Notes under the pieces: generated by a model
The model's database searches: none
What the model was told of the DNA's origin: nothing
The model's input: the letters and a program-made list of their open reading frames with translations, nothing else
In this document: positions 54,265 to 62,827 of the stretch, one piece after another
Layout of the letters: each line of letters starts with the position of its first letter
Numbering within the stretch: the stretch's first letter is position 1
Made by a program: the position numbers and the translations under genes
Assembly: GCA_965243635.1 (NCBI GenBank)
Contig: OZ251574.1
Span: 3,224,001 to 3,288,000, forward strand
DNA: 64,000 nucleotides
Reading direction: 5' to 3'
DNA from: Rs1 sp000416275
Lineage (GTDB): Bacteria; Pseudomonadota; Gammaproteobacteria; Pseudomonadales; Balneatricaceae

Positions 54265-54311
54265 CAGACCTCTGCATAACTACTGCGCTCGCAACGTTAT
54301 ACAGAGGTCTG
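54265..54311. repeat. 47-bp miniature of the GAGACCTCTGCATAAC MITE family
   Basis: CAGACCTCTGCATAAC and GTTATACAGAGGTCTG are near-perfect 16-bp inverted repeats separated by only 15 bp. Perfect 5-bp duplications GTAAT flank it at 54260-54264 and 54312-54316. It lies between paaJ and paaI, inside the presumed transcript, where it would form a strong hairpin. Confidence 0.87.
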
Positions 54312-54344
54312 GTAATATGTTTTATAGTGCAGCGCTGATTTTTT

Positions 54345-54749
54345 TTAGCGCTCTGTTTGGATAACTCTCTGTCGAGAGTGCACTATCGCTACAATTTCAG
54401 CTTGTTGGTTGAGTACTTCAACATCACACAATAGGTGACGTTTATGCCGGTGGATGATTTTTGAGGTAGCGGTTAAATGCTCACCCAGCTGCCCCGCTTG
54501 GATATATTCAATGTGTGCCGATTGGGTTACCGCACTTACACCCGCTGCCATACAGGCAAACGCTAGCGCGGTATCTGCCAAGCTAAAAATAACCCCACCA
54601 TGACAGATTTTATAACCATTGGTCATGCTTTTTGTGACCGTCATCCCCAGTACCACTTGAGTTTCATTGGCATCAAGCACTTTGATCGACAAGTTTGTCG
54701 AGGCGGCATCTGCTGCTAACACTGCCTGTAGTTGGTTAACGATACGCAT
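54345..54749 (-). CDS. paaI: Phenylacetyl-CoA thioesterase PaaI
   Basis: A 134-residue hotdog-fold thioesterase. GYKICHGGVIFSLADTALAFAC near residue 47 is the PaaI signature, and HIEYIQAG follows. It rescues CoA by hydrolysing dead-end ring-hydroxylated phenylacetyl-CoA. Normal length, same strand as paaJ and paaG. Confidence 0.93.
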   Translation of the reverse strand: MRIVNQLQAVLAADAASTNLSIKVLDANETQVVLGMTVTKSMTNGYKICHGGVIFSLADTALAFACMAAGVSAVTQSAHIEYIQAGQLGEHLTATSKIIHRHKRHLLCDVEVLNQQAEIVAIVHSRQRVIQTER

Positions 54750-54835
54750 CTAGCTCTCTTTTTTATTATTTTCTGATTAAAGAATTTTTTTACATTTTTA
54801 TAGCTTTACACTTTTGCAGCTTACAGCTAGAAAGC

Positions 54836-55669
54836 TTATCGACCTTTAAACTGTCCGGGGCGCTTTTCCATAAAGGCTGTGACTCCCTCTTGATAGTCTT
54901 CACTGTGCCCCAGCTGCTGCATGAGCAAGCGCTCTTCTTCCAACTGTTGGTGCACTCCTTTATCGAAACTTTGCTGCACCAACGCCTTGGTAGCAGCGAT
55001 CGCCAAAGGGGGTTTTAAGGCCAGTTGTGCGGCGAGTTGATAGGCATCTTCCAGGAGCTTTTCCGGTTCGGAAACTTGCCAAATCAATCCCCACTCTAAG
55101 GCTTTTTCAGCACTGAGCTTATCTCCTAGCATCGCCAGCGCTTTAGTGCGGGCCAAGCCTAAACTGCGAATCATATGCCAGCTGGCTGCCGAATCAGGAA
55201 TCAGCCCAACCGCACAAAATGCCAGAATAAACGACGCTTTATTGGATGCTACAACAAAGTCACACGCCAGCGCAATAGAGGCACCGGCACCTGCTGCAAC
55301 ACCATTTAAGGCGCAGATGACCGGTTTGTTCATACCGGTTATTTTGCGGATCAACGGGTTGTAATATCGCTCAACCGACGCCCCTAAATCGACCGTTTTA
55401 GAACCGCTATCTGGAGATTGCTCTGCCACTGCACTCGCTTGTATACTGGCGCTATTTACCGCGCGGTCACTCAAATCTTGACCCGCGCAGAAACCGCGCC
55501 CCGCGCCGGTTATGATCACACAGCGGACACTGTCATCACTGGCCACTTGATCGATGACGCGACGCAGCTCAGTGTGCATTTCAACATTAAAGCTATTCAG
55601 CTTGTCGGGGCGATTAAGTGTTATACAGGCGATTGATTTTTTTATTTCTATCTGTATCGTATTAGACAT
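54836..55669 (-). CDS. paaG: Ring-1,2-epoxyphenylacetyl-CoA isomerase PaaG
   Basis: A crotonase-fold enzyme of 277 residues that turns the ring epoxide into the oxepin. Motifs are CITLNRPDKLNSFNVEMH at the start, VIITGAGRGFCAGQDLSDRAV near residue 52, and CALNGVAAGAGASIALACDFV near residue 118. An insertion of about 15 polar residues (SASIQASAVAEQSPDSGSK) after the oxyanion region makes it slightly longer than the usual 262. The C-terminus EKRPGQFKGR is typical. It heads the paaG-paaI-paaJ unit and diverges from paaY. Confidence 0.93.
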   Translation of the reverse strand: MSNTIQIEIKKSIACITLNRPDKLNSFNVEMHTELRRVIDQVASDDSVRCVIITGAGRGFCAGQDLSDRAVNSASIQASAVAEQSPDSGSKTVDLGASVERYYNPLIRKITGMNKPVICALNGVAAGAGASIALACDFVVASNKASFILAFCAVGLIPDSAASWHMIRSLGLARTKALAMLGDKLSAEKALEWGLIWQVSEPEKLLEDAYQLAAQLALKPPLAIAATKALVQQSFDKGVHQQLEEERLLMQQLGHSEDYQEGVTAFMEKRPGQFKGR

Positions 55670-55716
55670 GATTTATCTTTACCTTTAATTTTAACACTCT
55701 TTTATTAAGGTCAATT

Positions 55717-56304
55717 ATGCCAATCTATGCCATAGATCAACACATTCCTGTCGTTCATGCCGATAGTTTTATCCACCCAAGTGCGGAAATTATCGGCGAT
55801 GTTATTATTGAAGCCGGTTGTTACATTGGGCCAAATGCCGTTATCCGTGGTGATTTTGGACGTATTCTTATCCAAAAAAACTCCAATGTTCAAGATACTT
55901 GCGTCATCCATAGTTTTCCCGGTGGCGATTGCATTCTAAAGCCTAACTCACACGTCGGTCACGGCGCGGTTTTACACGGCTGTACTCTAGAGCCTGACTG
56001 CCTGATTGGTATGAATGCGGTGGTCATGGATAACTGCATCATCGGCGCTGAATCTATTGTTGCCGCCAGCAGTTTTGTCAAAGCTAACAGCGAGTTCGCG
56101 CCCAGATCGCTGATCGTTGGCACTCCAGCTAAAGTGCTGCGTACTGTATCTGATAAAGAACTCATCTGGAAACAGAGCGGCACGGCGCAATACGTAAATT
56201 TAGCGCAGCGCTGCAAACAGTCTCTCAGAGAAGTCACCCCTCTCACAGCAGTCGAGACAGATAGACCAAGATTCAACCAATCTAGCTACCGCCCAAAAAG
56301 CTAA
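55717..56304 (+). CDS. paaY: PaaY, hexapeptide-repeat thioesterase of the phenylacetate pathway
   Basis: A 195-residue left-handed beta-helix protein of the gamma-carbonic-anhydrase type. Hexapeptide-like repeats run from about residue 20 to 120 (SAEIIGDVIIEAGCYIGPNAVIRG in part; DTCVIHSFPGGDCILKPNSHVGHGAVLHGC in part). Metal-binding histidines are in VIHSFP and GHGAVLHG. PaaY is a thioesterase-like helper that removes inhibitory CoA adducts. It is transcribed away from paaG; 47 bp separate their starts. Confidence 0.93.
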   Translation: MPIYAIDQHIPVVHADSFIHPSAEIIGDVIIEAGCYIGPNAVIRGDFGRILIQKNSNVQDTCVIHSFPGGDCILKPNSHVGHGAVLHGCTLEPDCLIGMNAVVMDNCIIGAESIVAASSFVKANSEFAPRSLIVGTPAKVLRTVSDKELIWKQSGTAQYVNLAQRCKQSLREVTPLTAVETDRPRFNQSSYRPKS

Positions 56305-56352
56305 TTAAAGTTTAGAGCTTGAAATTTAAAGCTTTTAGCTTTTAGCTTGAAG

Positions 56353-56394
56353 CTTCTAACTTCTAACTTCTAACTGCTAACTGCTAACTGCTAA
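56353..56394. repeat. 7-bp tandem repeat CTTCTAA/CTGCTAA x6
   Basis: Three CTTCTAA units and three CTGCTAA units follow each other directly and end one base before the paaZ stop codon (TAA, complement of 56396-56398). A looser AGCTTTT-rich tandem precedes them from about 56308. Confidence 0.9.
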
Positions 56395-56395
56395 T

Positions 56396-58456
56396 TTAAA
56401 GCTGCTCTGCCTTCGACTGATCTCGCTCGACCAACGTCAGTATATCGTACAGTGCCACCAGCTCTTGATGTTGGTTATGTACTTCTACATCCCAAATAAC
56501 AATACCGGTATGACGATCTTCATCAGCTTTTTTGACTTTTTCTATCTTGCGCTTAGCCGTTAAGGTGACCTGAATAGTGTCACCAATGCCAACCGGCTCA
56601 ATAAAGCGCAAGTTATCGATGCCATAATTGGCGATCACTGGCCCCACTCCCGGATCGACAAATAACCCAGCGGCGGCGGCGATCACAAAATATCCGTGGG
56701 CAACGCGCTTGCCGAAAAAGGAATCTTTGGCCGCGACTTCATCGAAATGTGCATAAAAATGATCCCCAGACAAACAGCCAAAATTGACAATATCAGCTTC
56801 AGTCACAGTACGCCGATGGGTTTTTAAAGCATTGCCTATCACTAACTGATCAAAGTTTTTCCTAAAGGGATGGACCAAATCCATACGTCGATCAGCCCCG
56901 CGTATATATTCTTTGGTTAGGGCCATGATGCTATTTGGCGACCCCTGAATCGCGGTGCGCTGCATATAGTGTTTAATCGCGCGAACTCCACCTAGCTCTT
57001 CACCACCACCGGCGCGACCAGGACCACCATGCACCAAACTTGGCATCGGCGAACCGTGCCCGGTTGATTCGCGGGCACTCTCACGATTAAGTAATAGCAT
57101 CCGGCCGTGATATGACGCCGCCCGATGGATTAAATCAAAAGCTATCTGGTGATCAAAGCTAAACACTGAGGCCGCCAAACTTCCCTCACCCATCTGCATT
57201 AAAGCCACTGCCTGATCGTTATCTTCATAGGGCATTAACGTACACACCGGGCCAAAGGCCTCGACACTGTGTACTGCTTTAGCCGTAAAAGGCCGGTGAC
57301 AAACCAACACCGTAGGCGGGAAAAAAGCCCCGGCAGCTATTTCACTCTGATCGACCTCGAACTCACTCCATTCTCCGAGTATTTGTTGACAATCTTCTTT
57401 TAAAATAGCCACTTGTTGTGCCACATCGGCACACTGACTAGCCCCCACTAACGCGCCCATTTGCACTCCATCTCGCGTAGGATTGCCAATCACTGTTTTA
57501 ATTAGACGCGCTTTTAGTGCTGCAGCGACCGCATCCAACATTTTCGCCGGCACCAATGCGCGACGAATAGCCGTACACTTCTGCCCAGCTTTTGCGGTCA
57601 TTTCACGCTGAATTTCTTTAACAAACAACCCGAATTCTGGCATATCTTCAGTGACATCCAGCGCTAATACTGAGACATTGAGAGAGTCCGCCTCCATGGT
57701 AAAAGGCACGTTATTGGCCATAATATTGGGGTGCCTTTTCAACATCTGCCCAGTGGTGGCAGAGCCGGTAAAGGTGATCACATCTTGGGAGGTTAAGTGA
57801 TCTAGTAAATCGCCAGTACTTCCAGAGATTAACTGCACGGCCCCCTTAGGTAATATTTCACTGGCGACTATTTCGCGCACCACCGCCTCAGTCAAATAGC
57901 AGCTGACCGTGGCTGGTTTAACGATAACCGGCACCCCTGCTAACAAGCTCGGCGCAATTTTTTCTAACATCCCCCACACCGGGAAGTTAAAGGCATTGAT
58001 GTGCACCGAGGCACCTTTTTTAGAGGTTAAAATGTGATGACCAACAAAGCTACCTTTCGCCGATAGCGGCTGCATATCCCCCTCGACAATAAATTTTTGA
58101 TTGGTGAGCTCGCGCCTGGCGATCCCCGAGTAGCTAAATAAAGTACTAATCCCCCCCTCAATGTCTACCCAGCTATCATTTCTGGTGGCTCCGGTATGCA
58201 GTGATAACGGGTAAAAATCTTCTTTTTTAGCCAGTAAATGCAGTGCCAAATTTTTCAGTAAATTAGCTCGATCATGAATACTTAAAGCCTGCAATTGCGG
58301 ACCGACTTCACTCCTCGCGTAATCGAGCATTTCTGCAAAACCGGTTTGCATCGATTGCAGATGACCGATTTCCTCACCGGTTATTGCACTGTTTAAGGCA
58401 ACCGCTTCAGCCTCACCACTTATCCACTGCCCACAGGCATAACTTTTTACTATCAC
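56396..58456 (-). CDS. paaZ: PaaZ, bifunctional oxepin-CoA hydrolase / 3-oxo-5,6-dehydrosuberyl-CoA semialdehyde dehydrogenase
   Basis: A 686-residue two-domain enzyme. The N-terminal aldehyde dehydrogenase has its catalytic Glu in FTMEADSLNVS near residue 255 and nucleophile Cys in AGQKCTAIRRALV near residue 295. The C-terminal MaoC-type hydratase (from about 545) opens the ring (LSGDHFYAHFDEVAAKDSFFGKRVAHGYF in part). The frame extends upstream to a TTG at 58510, but the GTG at 58456 has a GAGG site 8 bp before it and gives a length close to the 681 residues of the E. coli enzyme. It diverges from paaK. Confidence 0.94.
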   Translation of the reverse strand: MIVKSYACGQWISGEAEAVALNSAITGEEIGHLQSMQTGFAEMLDYARSEVGPQLQALSIHDRANLLKNLALHLLAKKEDFYPLSLHTGATRNDSWVDIEGGISTLFSYSGIARRELTNQKFIVEGDMQPLSAKGSFVGHHILTSKKGASVHINAFNFPVWGMLEKIAPSLLAGVPVIVKPATVSCYLTEAVVREIVASEILPKGAVQLISGSTGDLLDHLTSQDVITFTGSATTGQMLKRHPNIMANNVPFTMEADSLNVSVLALDVTEDMPEFGLFVKEIQREMTAKAGQKCTAIRRALVPAKMLDAVAAALKARLIKTVIGNPTRDGVQMGALVGASQCADVAQQVAILKEDCQQILGEWSEFEVDQSEIAAGAFFPPTVLVCHRPFTAKAVHSVEAFGPVCTLMPYEDNDQAVALMQMGEGSLAASVFSFDHQIAFDLIHRAASYHGRMLLLNRESARESTGHGSPMPSLVHGGPGRAGGGEELGGVRAIKHYMQRTAIQGSPNSIMALTKEYIRGADRRMDLVHPFRKNFDQLVIGNALKTHRRTVTEADIVNFGCLSGDHFYAHFDEVAAKDSFFGKRVAHGYFVIAAAAGLFVDPGVGPVIANYGIDNLRFIEPVGIGDTIQVTLTAKRKIEKVKKADEDRHTGIVIWDVEVHNQHQELVALYDILTLVERDQSKAEQL

Positions 58457-58617
58457 TACATTAACCTCGATTGCAAAATCACTAAAAGAGCTTCGCTTAA
58501 AGTGATACAAAAAAATTGACCTTTATCAATTTTAAGTATAACTTCGGTCTATTGTAAACAAAAATTGCTCGATAAATAACAATAATACTAGCGACTAATG
58601 CAAGGTGTATCCTCAGA
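58457..58617. promoter_or_regulatory. Divergent promoter region paaZ / paaK
   Basis: The 161-bp region must hold promoters for both directions. TTGACC (58516-58521) and TATAAC (58537-58542) on the plus strand could serve paaK, though the 15-bp spacer is short. No repressor site could be assigned. Confidence 0.45.
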
Positions 58618-59910
58618 ATGACAACCACTGATTCTAAAATTGGCCTAGATGCCATCGAACACGCTTCTATCGACGAGTTACGTAGCCTGCAACTATCGCG
58701 CCTAAAAAATTCACTACAACACGCCTATCAAAATTCGAGTGCTTATAAAGAAAAATTTGATCGACACGGCGTTCATCCTGATGATTTAAAAAGCCTTGAG
58801 GACTTAGCTAAGTTCCCCTTTACCGTGAAAAGTGATTTACGCGATAACTATCCGTTTGGATTTTTCGCCAAATCGATGGATGATATCGTGCGCGTACATG
58901 CATCATCAGGCACTACCGGGCAGCCAACAGTGGTTGGCTATACGCAAAATGATATAGATACTTGGGCAAACGTGGTCGCCAGATCAATCTACGCCGCCGG
59001 CGGTCGCAAACAAGATAAAGTACATATTTCCTATGGATACGGGCTCTTTACCGGTGGCTTAGGTGCCCATTACGGCGCCGAAAAACTCGGCTGTACAGTA
59101 ATCCCGATGTCGGGGGGGCAGACCGCCAAACAAGTACAATTAATCCACGACTTCGACCCCGATTTAATTATGGTCACCCCTTCCTATATGCTCAATATTG
59201 CCGATGAAATGGAGCGCCAGGGGATTGACCCTAAAAAATTAGCGCTGCGCTGTGGTATTTTTGGTGCAGAGCCTTGGAGCAATGCGATGCGCTCCGAAAT
59301 AGAGCAGCGGATGGATATTGATGCGGTTGATATCTATGGACTATCAGAGGTGATGGGGCCCGGTGTTGCCCAGGAATGTATAGAGTCAAAAGATGGACCG
59401 GTTATTTGGGAAGACCATTTTTACCCGGAAATAATCAATCCAAACACCGGCGAATTAGTCGCTGACGGTGAACAGGGCGAGCTAGTTTTTACCAGCCTGA
59501 CCAAAGAGGCGATGCCGATCATTCGCTACCGCACCAGAGATTTAACTCGCCTGCTACCACCGACCTCTCGCTCAATGCGCCGCATGGATAAAATCACCGG
59601 CAGGTCCGATGATATGTTAATCATCCGCGGGGTAAATGTATTTCCCACGCAAATCGAAGAACAGCTATTATCAATCAAAGAACTCAGCCCGCACTACCAT
59701 ATTAGTATCGCAAAACAAGGCAATTTAGACCGATTAACCCTGCAAGTAGAAGCCAAACAAGCAGCGGATACCAACAGTCAACTACTAATGAAAAACCTAC
59801 AACACAAAATAAAATCTTATATTGGGATCTCCTGTCAGATTGAAGTAGTCGCGCCCATGACCCTAAAACGCTCTGAAGGCAAAGCATCGAGAGTCACTGA
59901 TAATAGATAA
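58618..59910 (+). CDS. paaK: Phenylacetate-CoA ligase
   Basis: An adenylate-forming enzyme of 430 residues that activates phenylacetate to phenylacetyl-CoA, the first step of the pathway. The P-loop-like HASSGTTGQPTVVGYT lies near residue 100, GIFGAEPWSNAMR near residue 218, DIYGLSEVMGPGVAQEC near residue 240, and the C-terminal hinge GRSDDMLIIRGVNVFPTQIE near residue 332. The ATG follows GGTGTATCCTCAGA. The multicomponent oxygenase genes paaABCE and paaF/paaH are not in this window. Confidence 0.95.
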   Translation: MTTTDSKIGLDAIEHASIDELRSLQLSRLKNSLQHAYQNSSAYKEKFDRHGVHPDDLKSLEDLAKFPFTVKSDLRDNYPFGFFAKSMDDIVRVHASSGTTGQPTVVGYTQNDIDTWANVVARSIYAAGGRKQDKVHISYGYGLFTGGLGAHYGAEKLGCTVIPMSGGQTAKQVQLIHDFDPDLIMVTPSYMLNIADEMERQGIDPKKLALRCGIFGAEPWSNAMRSEIEQRMDIDAVDIYGLSEVMGPGVAQECIESKDGPVIWEDHFYPEIINPNTGELVADGEQGELVFTSLTKEAMPIIRYRTRDLTRLLPPTSRSMRRMDKITGRSDDMLIIRGVNVFPTQIEEQLLSIKELSPHYHISIAKQGNLDRLTLQVEAKQAADTNSQLLMKNLQHKIKSYIGISCQIEVVAPMTLKRSEGKASRVTDNR

Positions 59911-60041
59911 GGTTTAATAATTGAGAGCCATTAGCTCGATAGGATTAAGAAAGTAGCTACAGCTCCATATACCGAGGGAAATCAATCCTTACCTCAACAA
60001 ACATAAGTGTGCCTATATTAATGGCACTGGCTACTTAGGAG

Positions 60042-60052
60042 CCTCTGAACAA
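60042..60052. repeat. Single CCTCTGAACAA repeat end
   Basis: It is identical to the end of the element at 52916-52994 and followed by a CCTCACATCTTC-like stretch also related to that element. No partner end was seen. Confidence 0.45.
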
Positions 60053-60124
60053 GCCTCACATCTTCACACTAGGGTCGTGTATGACTGGTGCAGAGACTAT
60101 ATAGAACCTGCTGAAGTTATTTTT

Positions 60125-60493
60125 CTATACGGCATGCGCCCCTAGATGCTCGGTGATAATTTTCCATTTCCCACCGACCTGCACTAACACTGAAGTTCCC
60201 CGACCACCACCTGAGCAATGCTGCCCGTTGATTATCCCCTTCCACTGAAAATGATAGAGGCAAGTAGCACTTTCCTTGCCGAGAAATATCCACCGCAAAT
60301 TTGATATTGAATACGCTTCATCCAGGATTGAATAAAAATTATTTTCAAACACTTTTTGAACATCGGCTTTACCATAAAAGGTACCCGATGAAAAAGTGAC
60401 GCATACATCTTCATGCATTAATGGATCAACATTACACCACTCTTGACTAGCCAGAGCGACTTGATATTGCTTCATCATATTTTGAACTGTCAT
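60125..60493 (-). CDS. NTF2/SnoaL-like small protein
   Basis: A 122-residue protein of the NTF2-like fold. The pattern MMKQYQVALASQEWCNVDPLMHEDVCVTFSSGTFYGK (in part) and the ending GGKWKIITEHLGAHA are typical: a helix, then a 'volume of the pocket' strand set ending with the WKI-x-x-xH block. The fold is used by enzymes, binding proteins and immunity proteins alike, so no function is assigned. It lies near paaK on the opposite strand but need not be related. Confidence 0.75.
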   Translation of the reverse strand: MTVQNMMKQYQVALASQEWCNVDPLMHEDVCVTFSSGTFYGKADVQKVFENNFYSILDEAYSISNLRWIFLGKESATCLYHFQWKGIINGQHCSGGGRGTSVLVQVGGKWKIITEHLGAHAV

Positions 60494-60829
60494 CCAAGAC
60501 TACCTCGATCATCGCTATTATCATAAGAAGATCTATAAAACCCATAGGGTTAGACTAAGTTAATTTGCCAGCAATAAAGTAGTTTGTCGACCTTTATTCA
60601 CTAGCGTCCAGCTAACTTTAAGCTGAAGCAGTAACTTCCATGCTGCCCTTAGCATAAGCTTTTAATCCTACGACAGCTTTAAAAACAGCTACTGAAGCTG
60701 AAGGGATTTATCCATGAATGCATTTATTTAGCGAATGCAGGCTGCATATGAACCTACAGCTAATTGTGCCGTAAAACCATTATATTACGCTCGGCATCCA
60801 CTCTAAAACCAGCGATCCAGCTTTTAAAC
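60494..60829. other. Gene-free region with decayed repeat
   Basis: No gene is visible. CCGTAAAACCATTATATTACG near 60768 aligns loosely with the inner part of the CCTGAATC-family MITE (CTGTAAAACCAATATCTTACA), as does the stretch at 8297-8340. TGCATT and AATGCA near 60720-60740 form a small hairpin. Confidence 0.4.
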
Positions 60830-60917
60830 TGGTGCCCGGGGCCGGACTTGAACCGGCACAATCTTACGATCGGGAAATTTTAAGTCTATCATCTGCGTCC
60901 ACCAATTCGGCTTTTGG
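60830..60917 (-). pseudogene. tRNA-Leu pseudogene, copy 1
   Basis: The 3' half (T-arm GCCGGTTCAAGTCCGGC, acceptor strand CCCGGGC and CCA) is the same as in the functional tRNA-Leu at 61207. The loop still carries CTTAAAA, but the anticodon stem no longer pairs and the 5' acceptor strand reads CCAAAAGC instead of GCCCGGG. It therefore cannot fold as a tRNA. Confidence 0.85.
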
Positions 60918-60946
60918 AATTGCTAAGGAGAATTGGTAAGTATTAT

Positions 60947-61002
60947 GGATTTTGGATTTTGGATTTTGGATTTTGGATTTTGGATTTTGGATTTTGGATT
61001 TA
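60947..61002. repeat. 7-bp tandem repeat GGATTTT x8
   Basis: Seven perfect GGATTTT units and one ending in GGATTTA lie between the two tRNA-Leu pseudogenes. Confidence 0.93.
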
Positions 61003-61047
61003 AAGAATAGAGTATAAATTGAATTTTTGAGTATTTTTATAAAAAAC

Positions 61048-61135
61048 TGGTGCCCGGGGCCGGACTTGAACCGGCACAACCTTGCGATCGGGAAATTTTA
61101 AGTCAATCATCTGCGTCCACCAATTCGGCTTTTGG
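61048..61135 (-). pseudogene. tRNA-Leu pseudogene, copy 2
   Basis: It is the same 88 bp as copy 1 with only three or four base changes, including the same degenerate 5' half (AATTCGGCTTTTGG on the plus strand). The shared defects show that one decayed gene was duplicated, rather than two independent losses. Confidence 0.85.
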
Positions 61136-61206
61136 AATTGCTAGTGAGATTAGACTATTACTATAAATTTAATTTTTGATTTTTGATTTGAAAAATAGAA
61201 TAAAAC

Positions 61207-61293
61207 TGGTGCCCGGAGCCGGACTTGAACCGGCACAACCTTGCGATCGGGAGATTTTAAGTCTCCTGTGTCTACCAATTCCACCACCCGGGC
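61207..61293 (-). tRNA. tRNA-Leu(UAA)
   Basis: Minus-strand sequence begins GCCCGGGTGGTGGAATTGGT and ends with encoded CCA. The acceptor stem GCCCGGG/CTCCGGGC-type pairs, the anticodon loop CTTAAAA has anticodon TAA between the perfect stem GGAGA/TCTCC, and a long variable arm (CGATCGCAAGGTTG) marks a leucine tRNA. Confidence 0.97.
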
Positions 61294-61339
61294 CTCGAGT
61301 GCCAATTACTTCAAAGTAAGTAATTGAAGGGAATAAAAA

Positions 61340-61413
61340 TGGAGGCGCGAGTCGGAATCGAACCGGCGTGGACGGAGTTGCAGTCCGCTACATAACCACT
61401 CTGTCATCGCGCC
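61340..61413 (-). tRNA. tRNA-Cys(GCA)
   Basis: Begins GGCGCGATGACAGAGTGGTT; anticodon stem-loop GCGGA-CTGCAAC-TCCGT gives anticodon GCA; discriminator U and encoded CCA, as expected for cysteine. Confidence 0.98.
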
Positions 61414-61438
61414 CCATATTGTTATAAAGATAGTGATT

Positions 61439-61514
61439 TGGAGCGGGAAACCGGGTTCGAACCGGCGACCTCGACCTTGGCAAGGTCGCGCTCTACCAAC
61501 TGAGCTATTCCCGC
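61439..61514 (-). tRNA. tRNA-Gly(GCC)
   Basis: Begins GCGGGAATAGCTCAGTTGGT; anticodon stem-loop CGACC-TTGCCAA-GGTCG gives anticodon GCC; CCA is encoded. It heads the Gly-Cys-Leu transcript. In E. coli the same trio lies after pgsA, which is not seen here. Confidence 0.98.
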
Positions 61515-61930
61515 ATCGCTGCTATCTCTGTAACAAGTGGGGCGTATTATAGAGATCTTTAGCGGCATGTCAATAATTAATATTTATTATTTTCCGCTTA
61601 AATATTAGCTACTTATGGCGATTTTTTAACCAGCACTGCGCATCAATTCGACTCACTGTTTAAATAATTTTTCTTTATCAGCTATTTCAACAACTTATAT
61701 AGTATAACTAGCTCTCTTGCACAAATAACAATCATCAACAAATATTTTTCAAGCCGATAAAGCAGTACCAATCACCATCAATAATCTTTTCAATATAGCC
61801 ATGGAGATCCTAAAGAGTATGCTCTAGAGCAAGGATCTTGCCGGCAATGCTGCATAATGGCTTTTTTACTCGACTAATGACAGTTAGCTTAATCACCAAT
61901 AACAACAATACTTAATATTCAGGATATTAG
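61515..61930. other. Gene-free divergent region tRNA cluster / DUF1989 gene
   Basis: About 416 bp, AT-rich near the tRNA side. It should contain the tRNA promoter (minus) and that of the DUF1989 gene (plus). No repeat or gene was recognised. Confidence 0.4.
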
Positions 61931-62827
61931 ATGACAAACTATAGAGTACACCCCTCCCCTATCGATGCTGATCAAAGACGTGCCGCGCCAAAAATCATTT
62001 GCTATAACGTGGAGCAGCTACCTGAATACGATCATCAATTCTACCAGCGGGCAAGATCTGAACTGCAAAAGATTGATCAGATCATTATTGCACCACGAGA
62101 CGCCAACAGTTTTACGGTTCCCGCGGGGCATTTTTTTAGGATTAGCAGTATTGAGGGGCCACAAGTCGGTGATTTAAATTTATTTAATGCCAACAATCTG
62201 CAGGAGCGGTTTTTTAGTGGTAAAACCCGACAACTGCATGCAAGTCATCTATCGACAGGAGATAGGTTATGGTCTAACTTGCCCAATTTAAGGGCGATGG
62301 CAACTATCACCCACGACACTTTAGACTGGTATGGCTGGGATGATGACGGTGCGGGTATACACGACGTTATAGGCACTCGCTGCGATCCTTACACCAATTT
62401 TATGCTCCAGCACACCAACTACCACTACTGCTGCCATTCAAATTTAACCAGGGCGTTAGCCCGTCATCTAAAACAAACAACTGCTGAAGTTGAGCCTTAT
62501 ATTCACGATGTGTTGAATGTGTTTATGTGCACCGGTTTCACAAAAGATACTCATCAATATTTTATGAAAGCTAGCCCAGTGCGACCCGGTGATTATATTG
62601 AGTTCTTTGCTGAAATCGACTTGTTGGGCGTCTTATCAACCTGCCCTGGAGGCGATTGTGGCAGTAGCCACTCTGATGATAGTACGCTCTGCTACCCGCT
62701 AAAAGTTGAAATATTTAAGCCCACTGAAGAAAACTTGCTCAACTGGAAGTCACCGACATTAAACGCTTACCATCAAAGCCACGGGATTAATCCTGGGCAG
62801 ACAGAAGTTTTACAGAAGATTAAATAA
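61931..62827 (+). CDS. DUF1989 (urea carboxylase-associated family) protein
   Basis: A 298-residue protein of the DUF1989 family, relatives of which are found beside urea carboxylase genes. Typical blocks are SFTVPAGHFFRISSIEGPQVGDLNLF (in part), TRQLHASHLSTGDRLWSNLPNLRAM, GTRCDPYTNFML, and a cysteine-containing LSTCPGGDCGS with C-terminal acidic residues. The conserved His and Cys suggest metal binding; the function is not known. It overlaps the convergent cbiO end by 8 bp. No urea carboxylase gene is visible here. Confidence 0.88.
   Translation: MTNYRVHPSPIDADQRRAAPKIICYNVEQLPEYDHQFYQRARSELQKIDQIIIAPRDANSFTVPAGHFFRISSIEGPQVGDLNLFNANNLQERFFSGKTRQLHASHLSTGDRLWSNLPNLRAMATITHDTLDWYGWDDDGAGIHDVIGTRCDPYTNFMLQHTNYHYCCHSNLTRALARHLKQTTAEVEPYIHDVLNVFMCTGFTKDTHQYFMKASPVRPGDYIEFFAEIDLLGVLSTCPGGDCGSSHSDDSTLCYPLKVEIFKPTEENLLNWKSPTLNAYHQSHGINPGQTEVLQKIK

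Noticed and set aside
58457..58510. N-terminal extension of PaaZ from a TTG
   Set aside because: The GTG at 58456 has a better ribosome binding site and gives the normal length.
60864..61079. Minus-strand frame with SKIQNPKSKIQNPK repeats
   Set aside because: It is the 7-bp GGATTTT tandem read in three-frame rotation, overlapping tRNA-Leu pseudogenes.
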